The notes beneath the pieces were generated by a model. That model had not been told where the DNA came from. It was given only the letters and a program-made list of their open reading frames with translations, and did not search any database. From contig CM038919.1 in the NCBI GenBank assembly GCA_021904315.1, forward strand, positions 22,733,666 through 22,797,665: a DNA stretch of 64,000 nucleotides, written 5' to 3'. Of this stretch, positions 36,370-49,000 are shown piece by piece (position 1 is the first letter of the stretch; the number at the start of each line of letters is the position of its first letter). This stretch comes from Sphagnum magellanicum. Taxonomy: Eukaryota; Streptophyta; Sphagnopsida; Sphagnales; Sphagnaceae. The translations under genes were made by a program, and so were the position numbers.

Positions 36370-39300
36370 TATACCAAATCCACACTGGTACCTATCACAT
36401 GCTCCAAGCTTGTCTAAGTTGCGGCAGCAATTACACCAAATCACTAAAAATTCCTTAAACCAAAAGTATAATGAAAAACAACTAGACCTGTAATCAATGT
36501 AAAACAAAAAAAACTTGAAATTTTGAGCAACAAACATCAGCAAAGGCTGCACAGACTTTAGTGGAATGAGGGTCGGTGTGAGGGTAGTTTGCCTTGGAAG
36601 TGGCACATACTCTTCTAGATGCCAAGTGTGCCTTGATCGTATTTGATGTGGTGCAGAACAATGCATTCTCAACATGGACCCAACATACCGCAAAACTGCT
36701 TGCATAATAAAATTGTAGGTGCAATTGCCCACTAGTTAGGTGTTGTAATTCACAGCTCACAGTCTATTGGGTCCATGTTGAGAACACGAGATTTGTACCA
36801 TGATCCATGCCATGTATTTATTGCGAAAGATTAGTTTTATGTAAGGTCTATTTGTACTGTGGAATGGTCGAGCCCTTGCTCATTATGTTGAGTAAGATTC
36901 CATATAAGCATGTCACGATAAGTTAGTCGATACATCCAACATAATGAGCAAGAGCAAGGCCATTTCATGATATTAAAGTGTGGGATGGCAGAATCAACAA
37001 AGTTTTTTAAAACATTATATTCAACAGAGACTTTGGTCACTATTATTGAGTGTACGATGACCATTGAAAGATTATGGCGTATAATTGGGTCAAGAAAAAA
37101 TGGCATGATCTGCCACTACAAGACCTTACTCTAGTTTGGAACTTTTGTTGGACTATTGCATTGGATCCAACTTTTGGAAGTTTTCCCTTATTAGAACTGA
37201 TTTCACATTAGGTGAACTGGTTTCTTTGGTGAAAGTGTTTAGACTATTTAGATTGGAATGGATTTTTTTGGTGTTCAGAGTGTGGACACGGTAGGTAGAT
37301 AGATGTACAACATCTTATTCTATTGACAGGGCCAGCCTGTTTGTGATGCATTGTTAGTTTTGATAGTGTTGGGCACTCATCTGGTAGTACACACCCCAAC
37401 CAAAACATCCTACACAACATAAAAATTCCATGTGTCTACTACTACAACAGAGGTATAAAAGTTGGGTTGCATTCTAAACATCACATGTGTAAGCAAAGGT
37501 CGGGTAGTCAGCCATGATTGACACCCATGGCAATCTTTTCCCCCCCTTATAAACGGTCCCTGGATTTGAGAATGTGAATCTTGCAATTTTTGTCCTCAAA
37601 ATGTTGATTCCCCTCCCCCCCCCTTCCCCAATCCAAGATCTTTCAATTGTTGGCTTCCATACTAAGGCAGGGAGACATCCGCAAAAGTGGACCACTGCTG
37701 TTTGTTGTCCAGACCGGTAGTAGGGTTATCAACCAACAACTTAAATCAAAATCCTTTGAGATGGTTGCCTCATCAAGAAGATAGCATGCCCAAATACCAA
37801 CATTTCATACCAACCTTAAGTGAGCAAGATAGTACCAACCATATTGCAATTTCCCCAAAATATCTTCATGATGGAGTTAATTTTGTTGTCAAAAAAATTT
37901 GTTTTCAACTGCTCTCAAATCTCTAAAATCGACACACATCATCAATTTCAGTAGATAATTGAGAAATTGCCCCAAAAAGAAATTGCCCCAAAAAGAAACT
38001 GACCATTTCAGAGCTCTTCAAGAATCAAAAGTAGACATGTTACTTATCAAAGGAACCCGCAAAACTTGCAATAGAACTCCCTCAATCAACAATAATGTGC
38101 AAGCTTTTTGCTCTCAAAAGTGAGGAGAAGAAAATGAACTTAAGCAATGCTTGTTTAATGGGTGAAAATTTTGATTAAGCAAAGACATTAAAACTCATGA
38201 TATATTAATCCTCACCCCCATTCCCCCAACACCATGGCACCACAAAGCAAAGTTCAAACAATGAATCAAAGTAAATCCGTAGTAGTCAGGTTAGTCATGT
38301 GAAGGAAGGCACGCACCCAAAGTATAATAATACAAGCGTTGCTTAGTGTGTGTGCCTCATTGGTCATCAACATCACCCGTATACAAATGTAATGAGCTTT
38401 GGTTGCTGGTTATATTCAGTACTGGATACAAGGGGTAGGTGCACAGAATAAGCTCCACTTGCCCCCTAAAACTCATGACCTGCTGCACAACACAACACAA
38501 CACAATTTGTATGATACATCTGTCTCCCAAGTCCCCCGCTGAAAATATGATCTAGAAAAAGCAAAATCTAGTACCACCCCCACTTCCATTGATATTCATG
38601 CTTTTTAATATCAATCATGCTTTCTCAATTAATTTCTCTAATCTTACACAGCAATTTTCCAACTATGGAATTAATGTGCTTTGGTTCAGATTTTTTTTTT
38701 TTAAAATCTTTTTAATTGATGATCAAAATGGTGTTAAGCATTCACTGGGAGCTCATTACTTGCTTGGACATGTCACATAAGCTCATCCAATAATACACTG
38801 TAGAAATTTTTTCCATACCAGTAACTTCGTCAGCAAGGGAGAAGAATGAAGTTTGCATGGCAAATCTGATCAGTCAACAAATGGGGTATTAGGGTCTTTA
38901 CAAAATTGAAGATACAAAACCATTGAGAAATAGTTATTTACTTTTTTGCAAAAATATTTCTCAATGTTTGGATGTGAGAAATATTTTTTGCAGGTAACAT
39001 ACTGAGCACCGGTGGGGATGCTCTAAGTTGTATACAGCAAATTTTCCAGTAAAACTCAACAACCTGCTTTCATGACATGAGGATACATATCCCATGGCAA
39101 CAGTCTGCCCAGGTACTGGATCCTAAGATCATTTGTGATGAAATCAGTTGTACATAAACATATAAATATGCCAACCAAATATTCTTCAATCTGCTTCCTT
39201 TACAAAGCACATGGATGGATATGTTACAAAGCCACAGATTCACTAATGGATTATTATTACCAATAAGCAGATGAGACCCATGAAATTTTTTAGCACTTAC

Positions 39301-41160
39301 ATTATTGCAGTTGTTGTTGCGGGTGCTCAGAAGTTCAAAACCACAATTTTGTAGCCAGCCTCTTGCATGTAAACATGGCAAGCACTAATCAGGAGCAACA
39401 AATTGAATATGGCACAAGGCTCAATGCTACTACAGGACAAGTGCCCAACATGAAAGTATTTCTACTTCACAAGGAAATTGTGGTGGTGATTGAAGGTCAA
39501 CATTCACATGCTTCCATAATCTAGCTCAACATGAGATTCATAAGAAGAAACAAATTGTAGATTTCATTGTTCCCCTTACCCCCAAGGAACATGGAGCTTA
39601 CAACTCTGACAACTCTGACAGCCTCAATGGGGGAGCCTTAGTCAATTCACTAAAAGTTGGCCATCATGATTGAAGTTTCATTTTGAGGGAAAATAGTTTT
39701 TTAGGACACATGTCAAGATTTTGTTTGGAAACATAAAATACACCTTCTTTATGAATCAAACAAAACCCAATCTGGAAACCGTTACACATGTACAAGAAAC
39801 ACGGAAAAAAGCAAACCCACTTGAGCTCTGACACACACACACACACTAGATTTCTCTCTTGTGATGTTGAAGGTTTAACAAAACATAAATGAGTCTAACA
39901 ACAAAAGGGAAGAGTTTATCTCTCGGTGAAGTTGTAATGGGAAAGCAATCATGCAAGCCTAATGAAACAAAGTGCACAAGCAATGTGCAAGAACCCTATC
40001 TGCAAATAACTATTACACATTGAACTGTTAATACTGAGAAAAATAATTCAGACCACCGAATCCAGCAATTTCATTAGCCATAATATTTTTTCTTCACCTA
40101 CACACAAGCCTATTCAACACCCTCTGTATATTGGTAAACTAACACTACAACCCCTGTCTGTATACAGACAGACTTGTTAAAAATTTTATAAGCATTTTAA
40201 TCTAATCCTAAGGTCAAGAAATACAACTATTTATCCATAGTTTATTACTGTGACATTTGACAGTGGTATGACTTTCAGTACTTTCAACACTGTAATCCAA
40301 CTAGTTGTTAAATACTTGCAAAAGAGATCCCAATTTGTGTCTAAGGTCTAAACAACAAAAATGTAGTAAATTGTTCAATCCGATAGGATTGTGAAAAGTG
40401 AAGTGCAAGAAACTAAGAATAAAGTGTAGGAACTCATTCTAAGTTCTAACTAAAGTTCATAACAAGAATGAGAAGTACAAGGCCATACCAGGCTAGTTTA
40501 GGTGTAACGCTTGTATTGTTTGAGCTCATACCAGACTCATAAGGTCCTTAAGACCAGTGTTGATACTAGGCATAGGCCTGCATACCAAGCCAACACAAGT
40601 CTCAACACAACACTCCAAGTGAGACATTTGATGAATAGGTAAGCCTAGAAGCTTGAGAAGACTAGAAGACCATAAAACAAGGATTAAAAAAAAGAATTCT
40701 TTGGTTTTTGAGAACTGCCAATCAAGGGTCCATATATCTGACCCTTACTTGTTGGTTCTTTAAAAAAGTGAGAACCACACAACACTTGTATTGAATGCAA
40801 CATTTTCTAATCAAATACCCAACTAGTCTCATCCTTAATATCATCATACTATACATTTCATACAAGCCAACAAACTATATACTTGCCCAGTGCTGGAGGG
40901 GTATTTTATTTTGTTGACAACCCTAATTTCTGATTTTTGAAATATTTTGGAATCAGAGAGCCATCAGTTTCAGGTTTTTGTAAATAACCAGAATCAAAGA
41001 ACCACAGATTGCAGTTATTCCAAAAGCCTGAAAAATCCCTCGGTTTTCATGAAAGAACTGGTGTTATTTGACTTTCTCAAATTTTTGGTATATGATTCTA
41101 TATAAAAAAACCAGGTATTTTGAATTTTTGGGACTACAGTTATGAACTTAAGAACCACCC
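36370..41160. other. Gene-poor stretch with scattered repeats and inverted repeats
   Basis: Two small inverted repeats are visible: TCTCAACATGGACCCA (36,667) against TGGGTCCATGTTGAGA (36,768), and CTCATTATGTTG (36,878) against CAACATAATGAG (36,938). The right end of a Tourist-like MITE lies at 38,997-39,023. Exon-like open stretches on the minus strand near 39.05-39.36 kb could not be linked into a gene. Nothing else is recognised. Confidence 0.45.
38997..39023. mobile_element. Right terminus of a second Tourist-like MITE
   Basis: CATACTGAGCACCGGTGGGG followed by ATGCTC and TAA matches the right end of the 12.25-kb element (CATACTGAGCACCAGTGGAG, ATGCTC, TTA). A possible decayed left end, TTAAGCATTCACTGGGAGCT, lies near 38,733, which would make an element of about 290 bp. 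The left end is uncertain. Confidence 0.5.
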
Positions 41161-41167
41161 TTCATAC

Positions 41168-41940
41168 CTGGAGGGGTTTGGTGCAGGTTTCTAATATCCA
41201 CCAAACACAGGATAAATGGACCCTGTAGGACAAGGTCAATTCTTGTTCAGCAAATACGGAAATAGAGGTATACCATTCATTGGTTTCAAAACCCTTGACC
41301 ACATGCACCCTTGCATACTGTACCATGCAGAGCCATGACAAAAGTGAAAGCAAGCAAGAGGTGGAGAGAGAGAATTGCAACAAATTCCACACACACACAC
41401 ACGAATGCTGATGTTGATTGTAGTTGTCTCAAGAAGTTTGAAAGAAGAAGAATAGGATCACAGTTTCAACCTAACAGGATGGGTATCTTTCGTTGTTCGC
41501 AGTAACAGCCACTACCACCAGGTAGGTCAGTCCCATCACAATGGTGGTGCAAGAATTTTGGGAAGCCAGCAGCAGAAGCAGAGTAAGATTGTCAGAGATG
41601 CCTGCCATGCTCATCTCCACAGCAATTGTTCACCATTTCCAGCCTTTTATGCAATCTCACATGCTTCAGTATGTCAGGAGGGAATTGTGACATCTTCCTG
41701 CTTCATTTCAATGACTATCTGGTTTGGTTTTTCTTGCTGGGTACAGATAATGCAACTCTTCTTGTGCATATGGAAGGAGAGAACCTAAATGGTGGGTTTT
41801 ATGCTCACCTCATTCTTCTTTGATCTGAGATATGGTTCAGAATCCCACAGCGTTGGCAGCAACACACCAACATAGTCGACCAAAGTCTGAAGAACTTGAC
41901 AAACCCATTGATTTACTCCAAGGGTATGCCGGTCCCTTGT
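41168..41940 (-). CDS. Three phase-consistent exon-like segments of an unidentified protein
   Basis: Segments 41940-41809, 41317-41274 and 41222-41168 have plausible acceptors and donors (NNE|GTGAGC, TG|GTATAC, CAG|GTATGA) and join in phase to 77 residues with no stop. Sample words are DRHTLGVNQWVCQVLQTLVD, LLPTLWDSEPYL, YARVHVVKGFETNE and CVWWILETC. I do not recognise the family. Sequences between 42.0 and 43.0 kb on the same strand also contain open, exon-like stretches, but more than one frame looks plausible there, so I did not extend the model. It may be part of a real gene downstream of the small-subunit gene, or chance. Confidence 0.28.
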
Positions 41941-43228
41941 CTAACCACCTGTAGGAACATACCTATCCAGCCAGGTAAACATCTAAATTACATATAATGG
42001 ATCTATCACAAACACAGATCATTTGCCAGAAGAGTGGGACCCCAGGTGATGCCCCCCTTGTGGAAGACACCACAGAGTAAATCAGTTCGTCCTGATGGCA
42101 TAGAGGAAGAGACAGTAACAAGAGGTCAGTGTTATCACTGAAGGATCTCTATTTTGAAACAAAATGAATCATCTCAAGTTAAATTTGACATGCTCATTGG
42201 CTTCAGTATGTCTTTGCCCATCCAAGCAAAGAGCCAAATAAAACTTCACTTCTTAAAGAAGCACAATGAACAACCAGTTTTTAATAGGCCAACCCTCACA
42301 AGGGTTAGACTGTGTCCTATCCTTGCTTTCTAAGCCCATTGTGCATCTGTAACAGATAAAACCCACATTATCTGAAATTTCTAAAATGTCTTCGACAGTT
42401 TATGCTACTTTACCTAAAACTTTCTCACCTCAACTAAATCCTAAGAATAGCTCAAGCCCCAGCTTACAGGAAATGTAGGGTGAGAGTTGCTTATGGCAGA
42501 ATAAAACACACTCATGAAAGATGGTAGCTGATGTTTTTGGATAGACTTTGCTACAGGTTTCCCTTTGTCCTGTTAGCTGTCATGGCTCTGATCTTGGGCC
42601 TGCACAATAATCAAATTTGAAATGTCAGAACACATTGTACTAACCCTTTTTGTATGCCCCTTGGAAGCAATCTGTGCTAATTTCAAGAGGGAAAACTGGA
42701 GCTTCAAGTGCTACAATAACTGCAATCTCTGCAATTGACAACTTAAAATACAATGTCAACTTGATGAATTGAAACAAAAAAATTATGCAAGATTTTCCTT
42801 TGCCCCTTCAACACTGTAGGCAAAATTGCCTTTGACCATTAGTCTAAGAATGCTATAGTTCATGAGCCAAGCAACATTCATTCTGGTTCAAGGATGTGTC
42901 ACTAACCATGAAAGACCCCACCCCTGATACACCTGCATTGTCCTTCATCCCCATCCACCCAATGTCAAACAACTTCACCTTCAGCACTTGAGCATGTGTT
43001 TGTGGCGAAAGGTGAGTAAAGTTACTAAGACATCTAGCATTCACAATCCAGGGAGAATAACATCATTAAAAAATGACTCAAATAGGCAATTTCAACTCTC
43101 AACAGACCCTTGTAAACAGGACACGACTTCAGAGAAATTAATTCATGTCTTTCTTTGATTACAGAAGAGGCAAGACAGAGCATGAAGCACATACACATCT
43201 TGGCATAAAACAAAGCGAAGGAAGGTTC

Positions 43229-43938
43229 TTACCCTTCAAAGCACCGAACAGCAAAGTGGAAGCTGTTATAGCAGACAAACCATAGCAACAGAAGAAGAAG
43301 CGTATCTAAAGCCCATTCTGTCAGGAATAATGTCTTCACTCCTTTCCATCACAGAAGAAAGTGACCCCTTATCAGCTCTTTGAGTTACAAACAAATATTC
43401 CTACACACAATAATTCAAGCCTACAGTGCTGAGTCATAAACATGGGGCTAATTGTGGAGACAGGAACATGAAGAATTTGTAAAGAAAGGAAACACCTCAC
43501 TGAGGCCTAAAGCATGCACATCAAAAATCCTTCTATGTGACTTCCAAAACAAAGACCTTGTGACCTTCAAGCTTGACCTGAGGTAACTGCAGTGAACAAA
43601 ACAAAGCTGTGGACAGTTTTTGGAACTTTGACAGCTCCTATCTAATTGTATGTATGATGGTTGTGCTTTCATTTCCTTCAAATCTCAATTTACGCAACAA
43701 AACAGACTGTTAACATGCATCTTTGAGGTCAGAGGAGAAGGTAGGGGAGAAGGAGAATAAGGAAGAGGATACTGAAGAGATATCGTTCCCACCAATCCAA
43801 CATGTAGAGGCCTGTTGTCACATTGTACAAAAAGATCTTTCGTTTGACCCATGCCACTACTCTATCACTGAACCTGTGGTGCTGTTGCCTCCATATCTCC
43901 CCTTCATTTCCCTGCAAGCATGGTTCCTTGAGCAACAT
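43229..43938 (-). CDS. Serine palmitoyltransferase small subunit (ssSPT-like), 80 aa, 2 exons
   Basis: The small subunit binds the LCB1/LCB2 dimer in the endoplasmic reticulum and stimulates the first step of sphingolipid synthesis. Exon 43938-43773 ends ...GLYMLDWWERYLF, and exon 43305-43229 continues NTLLLLLLWFVCYN and ends FAVRCFEG-stop; phase agrees (TTC A|GTATCC and TTTAG|ATACG). AWVKRKIFLYNVTTGLYMLD-WWERYLFN closely matches plant ssSPT proteins (about 56 aa, beginning MNWVQRKIYLYNV, from memory). The conserved Met is absent at that position. The nearest in-frame Met gives a 28-residue N-terminal extension. Translation could instead start in a spliced upstream exon (see 44,843-44,950). 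The single hydrophobic helix is intact. A GTAAGA overlapping the stop could allow a longer C-terminus. Confidence 0.8.
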
Positions 43939-44842
43939 CTCTTGTAATCTGGAAATCAAAGCTCTAACATGAGCTCTAGTCAAAGTTCCACTTCACCATC
44001 AGGTAGGCTGCATGCTTTAGTTCCAAAAGCTTCTCATCCTCAATTATCTATTGGAAGTTATCAGTAACAGAAACCCTAATCAGCAAGCATCAGTCATTGA
44101 CTGAATTTTGTCCACATTTAGCATGTTAAGCAAACCCTTGTCAAATATGAAGAAGAAGTGACCAAGTCTCACATATTGCAACTCAAATCCAAATGAAAGA
44201 TGAAGATAAGCCTTAAAGAACTTGGCCTTGTAGGGCTGACAAGATTTCATTTGTGAATCTTTAGGTTTCCTTAATAGACGCTGCAAGATTTCATACACAT
44301 TCTTAACTCCAGCACTACAAAGGCCAAAATCCTGCAGCTTTACTGAACCCTGGCAGATTCTAAAGCTTGAAGCCAAGAATTGACTCCAGTCACAGAAATC
44401 TGATCATGATGTGGGATGAACAACTGCTTCCTCCTGGCACACTACAGTATGTAGTACTTACCATGTTCCACATTCACTAGAGCAAAATCAACAAATGCAC
44501 ATGCTTGACATCTCGTTTTCATAGCTACTCACATCTTTTTGTTCCTGGTCTTGATATACCAGCATTACATCATGTTTCAGGAAAATTCTCATATGTGATT
44601 TATCTCTCTAAACTATCATCTGGCATACTACACCACTTGGTACAATATCAAACGCCCTCTTCTCAAGAAACCCTAAGTTGCACCATTCTCAGAACCAAAA
44701 GAGAACAAAGCAGTGCAGCCATGTCCATGCAACTGCACAGCTAGCTCAAATTACTCCTTAAGCTCGAAAAACGAATGGAGTGAAAAAATAAGACAACCCT
44801 AAAACATCCACAACCCCTTTTCCCCTCCTCAAGAAGGCATAC

Positions 44843-44950
44843 CTGCTTGCGTAAGGCATAGTCGCATCTGAAGCTCGTGATAGGAGCAAGCGGATCTGAA
44901 TACGGCAGACGCCGCCCAACTTCCCGCTCTGTTGTCTCCTTGGCGTCCAT
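44843..44950 (-). CDS. Candidate first exon of a minus-strand gene (36 codons, open donor), possibly of the ssSPT-like gene
   Basis: MDAKETTEREVGRRLPYSDP then LAPITSFRCDYALRKQ ends exactly at CAG|GTATGC, a good donor, in phase 0. The frame is open further upstream to 45,067. The segment has higher GC and coding-like composition than its surroundings. It could be joined in phase to an acceptor in front of the ssSPT-like exon (TTGCAG|GGAAATG at about 43,914), which would give that protein a long N-terminus, or belong to another gene. No family recognised. Confidence 0.4.
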
Positions 44951-45207
44951 GTCAGAACCTTTCTTCATTATTATACCTCGTTCTCGACCTCCTCTTGCTT
45001 GGCCTACTGTTTTTCCTTCCTGTAGCTCAATTCCTCTCCTTCTCCTAGCTACAGCATCCACAAGCACAACCCTTGCTCCTCCAAGTCCTCCTCCTCTTGC
45101 TTACAAATCCTCGGGCTCGTCCTTGGCCGCCGTCCCAGCACGTGAAACCGGCGAGAAGGCGGAAGGCAGAGGAAGGGAGCTTGCAATGGAGCACTAATGT
45201 CTGTTGC

Positions 45208-45435
45208 AAAGAAGGTGCGAGATGAGCGCTCCACCTTTTTGAAACGGGTGACAGTGGGACCTGGAAGAAGGTGCGACATAAGCGCTCCACCTTTTTGAAA
45301 CAGGTGACACTGGGGCCTGGAAGAAGGCGCGATAGAAGAGCTCCACCTTTTTGAAACAGGTGGCACTTGGGCGTGGAACAAGTTGCGACAAAACCGCTCC
45401 ACCTTTTTGAAACGGGTGGCACTGAGGCCTGGAAT
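45208..45435. repeat. Four-copy ~57-bp minisatellite upstream of the 44.9-kb exon
   Basis: Units read GCTCCACCTTTTTGAAACRG, GTGRCAC, TGGGGCCTGG, AAGAAGGTGCGACA. Four copies are nearly identical, and overlapping long ORFs on the minus strand (45,045-45,508) come from them. The array sits about 260-490 bp upstream of the candidate start codon, in promoter position. Confidence 0.88.
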
Positions 45436-45904
45436 TAGCCAAGTCAAAGATTCTCATTATTGTTGGGTACAATGTTTTTTTTTGGCGAAATTTCGTCATT
45501 TTTGACAAAGAAATTGATTTTATTTTTGTTAAAGTGTAAGTTTGACTAATTTTGCTCCCTTTTTTAGTTTCGCCAAAATTTCGATATCAAAAAATTTTTA
45601 AAAAAAGTGATTGCTTTTAAATGGACCTAACAATTTGCAGCCTCAAAATGGCAAACTTAAAGCTCCTGGAACAGGCCATAAAAATGGCCTTATCCTGCCC
45701 TAGACAAGGCCTCATCAAGTAACCCTAGTGGTTTCAAGAAGCCCCAAAAGTGGCGGAATAAAGTTGTCAAAAGGGCCTTTTGAACTGTAAAGTTCCCAAA
45801 GCCCTTCCCTAAAGTTCCAAAGACCCTTTTCCCGCCTCCCCCAACTTTGCTTCATCAACTTCCAAAAGTGGTACCTACTCCCTAAACCCCAATACTGGAG
45901 TCTA

Positions 45905-46020
45905 GTACTCACTAAACCCCCAAAAGTGGCCCTCACTAAACCCCAAAAGTGGCCTTCACTAAACCCTAAAAGTGGCCCTCACTAAACCCTAAAAGTGGCC
46001 CTCACTAAACCCTAAAAATG
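45905..46020. repeat. About five 23-bp units containing CCCTAAA (interstitial telomere-like word)
   Basis: CACTAAACCCTAAAAGTGGC plus CCT repeats head to tail, with CCCCAAA variants in the first copies. CCCTAAA is the plant telomere motif, but here it occurs once per 23-bp unit, so this is a minisatellite and not an old telomere. Confidence 0.8.
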
Positions 46021-49000
46021 CTGATCAGAAAAGTCTCCTCAACAATGTTTTTGACCTAAGACCCAGCCTTTGTTTTTTATTTATTTTATGCTGGCTATAT
46101 ATACAGCCAAAAAAGAAAAAATTAAACTGCTAAAAAATCAAGTGCTTTTCTTGGATAATTTCAAGAGCCAAAATTAGACTAAAATTTAAGAAAATTTGCC
46201 AGATGTCTATGCATAGTGCAAATAGGGGTAGCCAAAAATATAGAAAGATGTTTATCAAAAATATATATAATAATATATTTAGCTTGTAGCCATATCTGGC
46301 TAAACCTTGACCTACCCTCGGGTTTCAAGAAAAATAAACAATGGGTAAAACCCTAACCTGGTTTTTCCCTTGGTATTTAGAGCAACCTTGTTAAATGATA
46401 TCATTATATACCATATTTGAAATCATTGTCCCTTTTGACTTCTAATTTCCCATAGGCTAGACTCATTCTTGCACACTCCAAATCACATAAAGTTAATATT
46501 AGTGTAGCAAAGGTAGTTTGTTTTGTTTTGTTATGCTAAGATCTCCAAAACCATGGTGCTTCATGTTGGGCTCTTGGTATCTTGTTGGAAAGCTCTTGAT
46601 GAGTAGGTTGTGCACCAACTTGTTTTGAGACTATTTGAAGCTATGGTATGAAAGCTATTGATTCTTGACCCAATTTTTCAATGAGAATTAAATAAAATTA
46701 AAATTGAAAACTATATTGGAATTTGGAGGTGTTCTTGATGTTGTTGGAAAGCCCTCCACACCTCAGATTTAATAGAGTTTATTTCATAATTTTCAGAGCA
46801 AAGGTGTGGAAGATATTGATTTTTGAGTGGATTTTGTTGCTGGAAATTCAAAAAAATTGCAAAAATTGGATTTGGAAGGAAAATCTGTTGAGCCTTCAAT
46901 GTGTTCACATTGCCAAATTTAAAAAATTTCAATTCTGAAAATGTGAAAAATAAAGAATGTGTTCACACTTGGGCCAATGGCGCGGGCTATGCTACTAACC
47001 TTTAGTCAAGGTGTACGTTATTGATATACATTGATGAATTTGCACAATATCACATATTGTAATTAATGGGTATCCTATATTGATATTCAATGGATACACA
47101 GGGGCTCAAAATTATATCTTGTGATTCAAAATTTGGGAAATAATGGAAATTTGGTGGATTTTTTTGTTAAATGAAAATTTCAGCAAAACTCAAAGGAGTT
47201 AGAAATTGCACAAGTAAACTTTTTTTTTTTTTTTTCACTTGATTGTAAATTCATTTATAGTTTTTTGTTTGAAAATGAGTATAATTTTATAATAAAGGAA
47301 CATGAAATTTTAAGTAATTTTAGCATTATAATTAATTATTTTAGTTCATCCGAAAAAATCGCAAAAAAACAAAACATTTTTTACAATACTTGGATGCATG
47401 TGGTTTTCATGGTTATGTGAGGGGTGTGTAGGTAATTAATATTCACCTTTTATCAAACAAAGGCTCATGTATGTGCATGTTAAAATAATGTATGAAAGGA
47501 ATTTGGTTTGAGTCAAAATTCATGTAACAATGCAATTGGTCAAAATTACAAAGTTGGGTACCTTCAACATAGAAGAAACCAATGGTGTATTGTAACATAA
47601 AAACAAGGGCACACACATAGAAGCCATGTATGTCAATTCAACAAAGTAGAGCACCCACATACATTTGGTGGCATCCACCTTCTTCAGGTGATACATTGTC
47701 CATGGATAGAAATCTACAACAATTTCTACTTTCTATAGGACAACCTAAAATGAAACTACAAGTCTCTAGAGGTCAAGTCACTCTAATCTCACTCTCGTGA
47801 GCACAATTGGCCATCTCAAGTTTTTTTCAATAATGATAAACCACAAAAGCCCATTTAAAGAGAATGAATTTTCTACACCCACACAAAAGATAAAAGAATA
47901 CCCAATCCCAAAAAAATTTAGACACACAACATTTGGAGGAGAAACAATTTAACAAGAACATCAATTCATCAATTGACACATAACCCATAAATCTTAACAC
48001 GCATGCTCACACGCCCCATAGTCAACATGACCTTGTTCATCAATTTGACAAAGGAAGACTCTACCCATCTACTGCCTTTCACCAAAACACTCTAAATTTA
48101 ACAAACAATCATCCTTCTTTGGAGTTCCCACATGGAGGCTGCTCTCTCATGAGACCATGAAGGGGATTGTTGTTGGGAGTGCGCTTACATAAAGTGCACC
48201 CCCAATAGTATGTCAAAGTAGACTAATACCACAAATGAAATATATCTTAGATTGGATGACTTTCATGAACTTCAAAGTGAATATTATACATAATTTGTAC
48301 CACAATACATACATATTATATAGACAAATACATTTGAAGAATGGATGAATGACATCCATCCATTTGGATGTCATCAAATGTTCATCAATATCTTGCATCC
48401 TTGGATGAATTCATCCTTTTATCCTAGATGATATACATCCAACCAAAAGAGTTCAAAAATAATGATTGCATGAACATGCAATATACATGAAAAATCGAAA
48501 CATAAAATCAAAAGAACAATAAAAGAAACCATTGTTTTGTTTTCCAACAATTGTTATCCATTAGCTAATATGTACAATCTTTGAACTATTGTCAACAAGT
48601 TACAATGTTTCGACATAAATCAACACAAGAAATGGGCAACAACACATAAGTAGGCAATATGTAAACATGCTTTTTATTCATGACAAGATTACAAAAGAAC
48701 CAATCAAAAACTAAAAATCTGTGAACATTTGCTAACATTGGAAAATTCCAAACTATGAATTGGAAACTATATTCCCAAAATATGTAATCAAGTAGCACAA
48801 AAAGGTTCAAAAGGATCTTGCTTCAAAATGTTTTCTACATCGTTTCAACTCAATGATGGTTGTTGTGTACGAATGTCTCCTACCAAATTCAAACACACAT
48901 TATAGATGTAATACATGTGCTTACAAGAAAGAAAGTAACTATGTCTAGAACTTGTTGCATTGGAAACAAAATATGAACAAAGACAACTTGGGAAAACACA

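Noticed and set aside
42560-43010. RNase H-like wording in minus-strand segments (VALEAP...EISTDC)
   Set aside because: Two frames gave equally convincing readings, and no catalytic set could be placed with confidence, so I do not claim a retroelement.
45045-45508. Minus-strand ORFs of 104-132 codons with FKKVE/FQKGG repeats
   Set aside because: They translate the 57-bp tandem array in different frames and show no family features.
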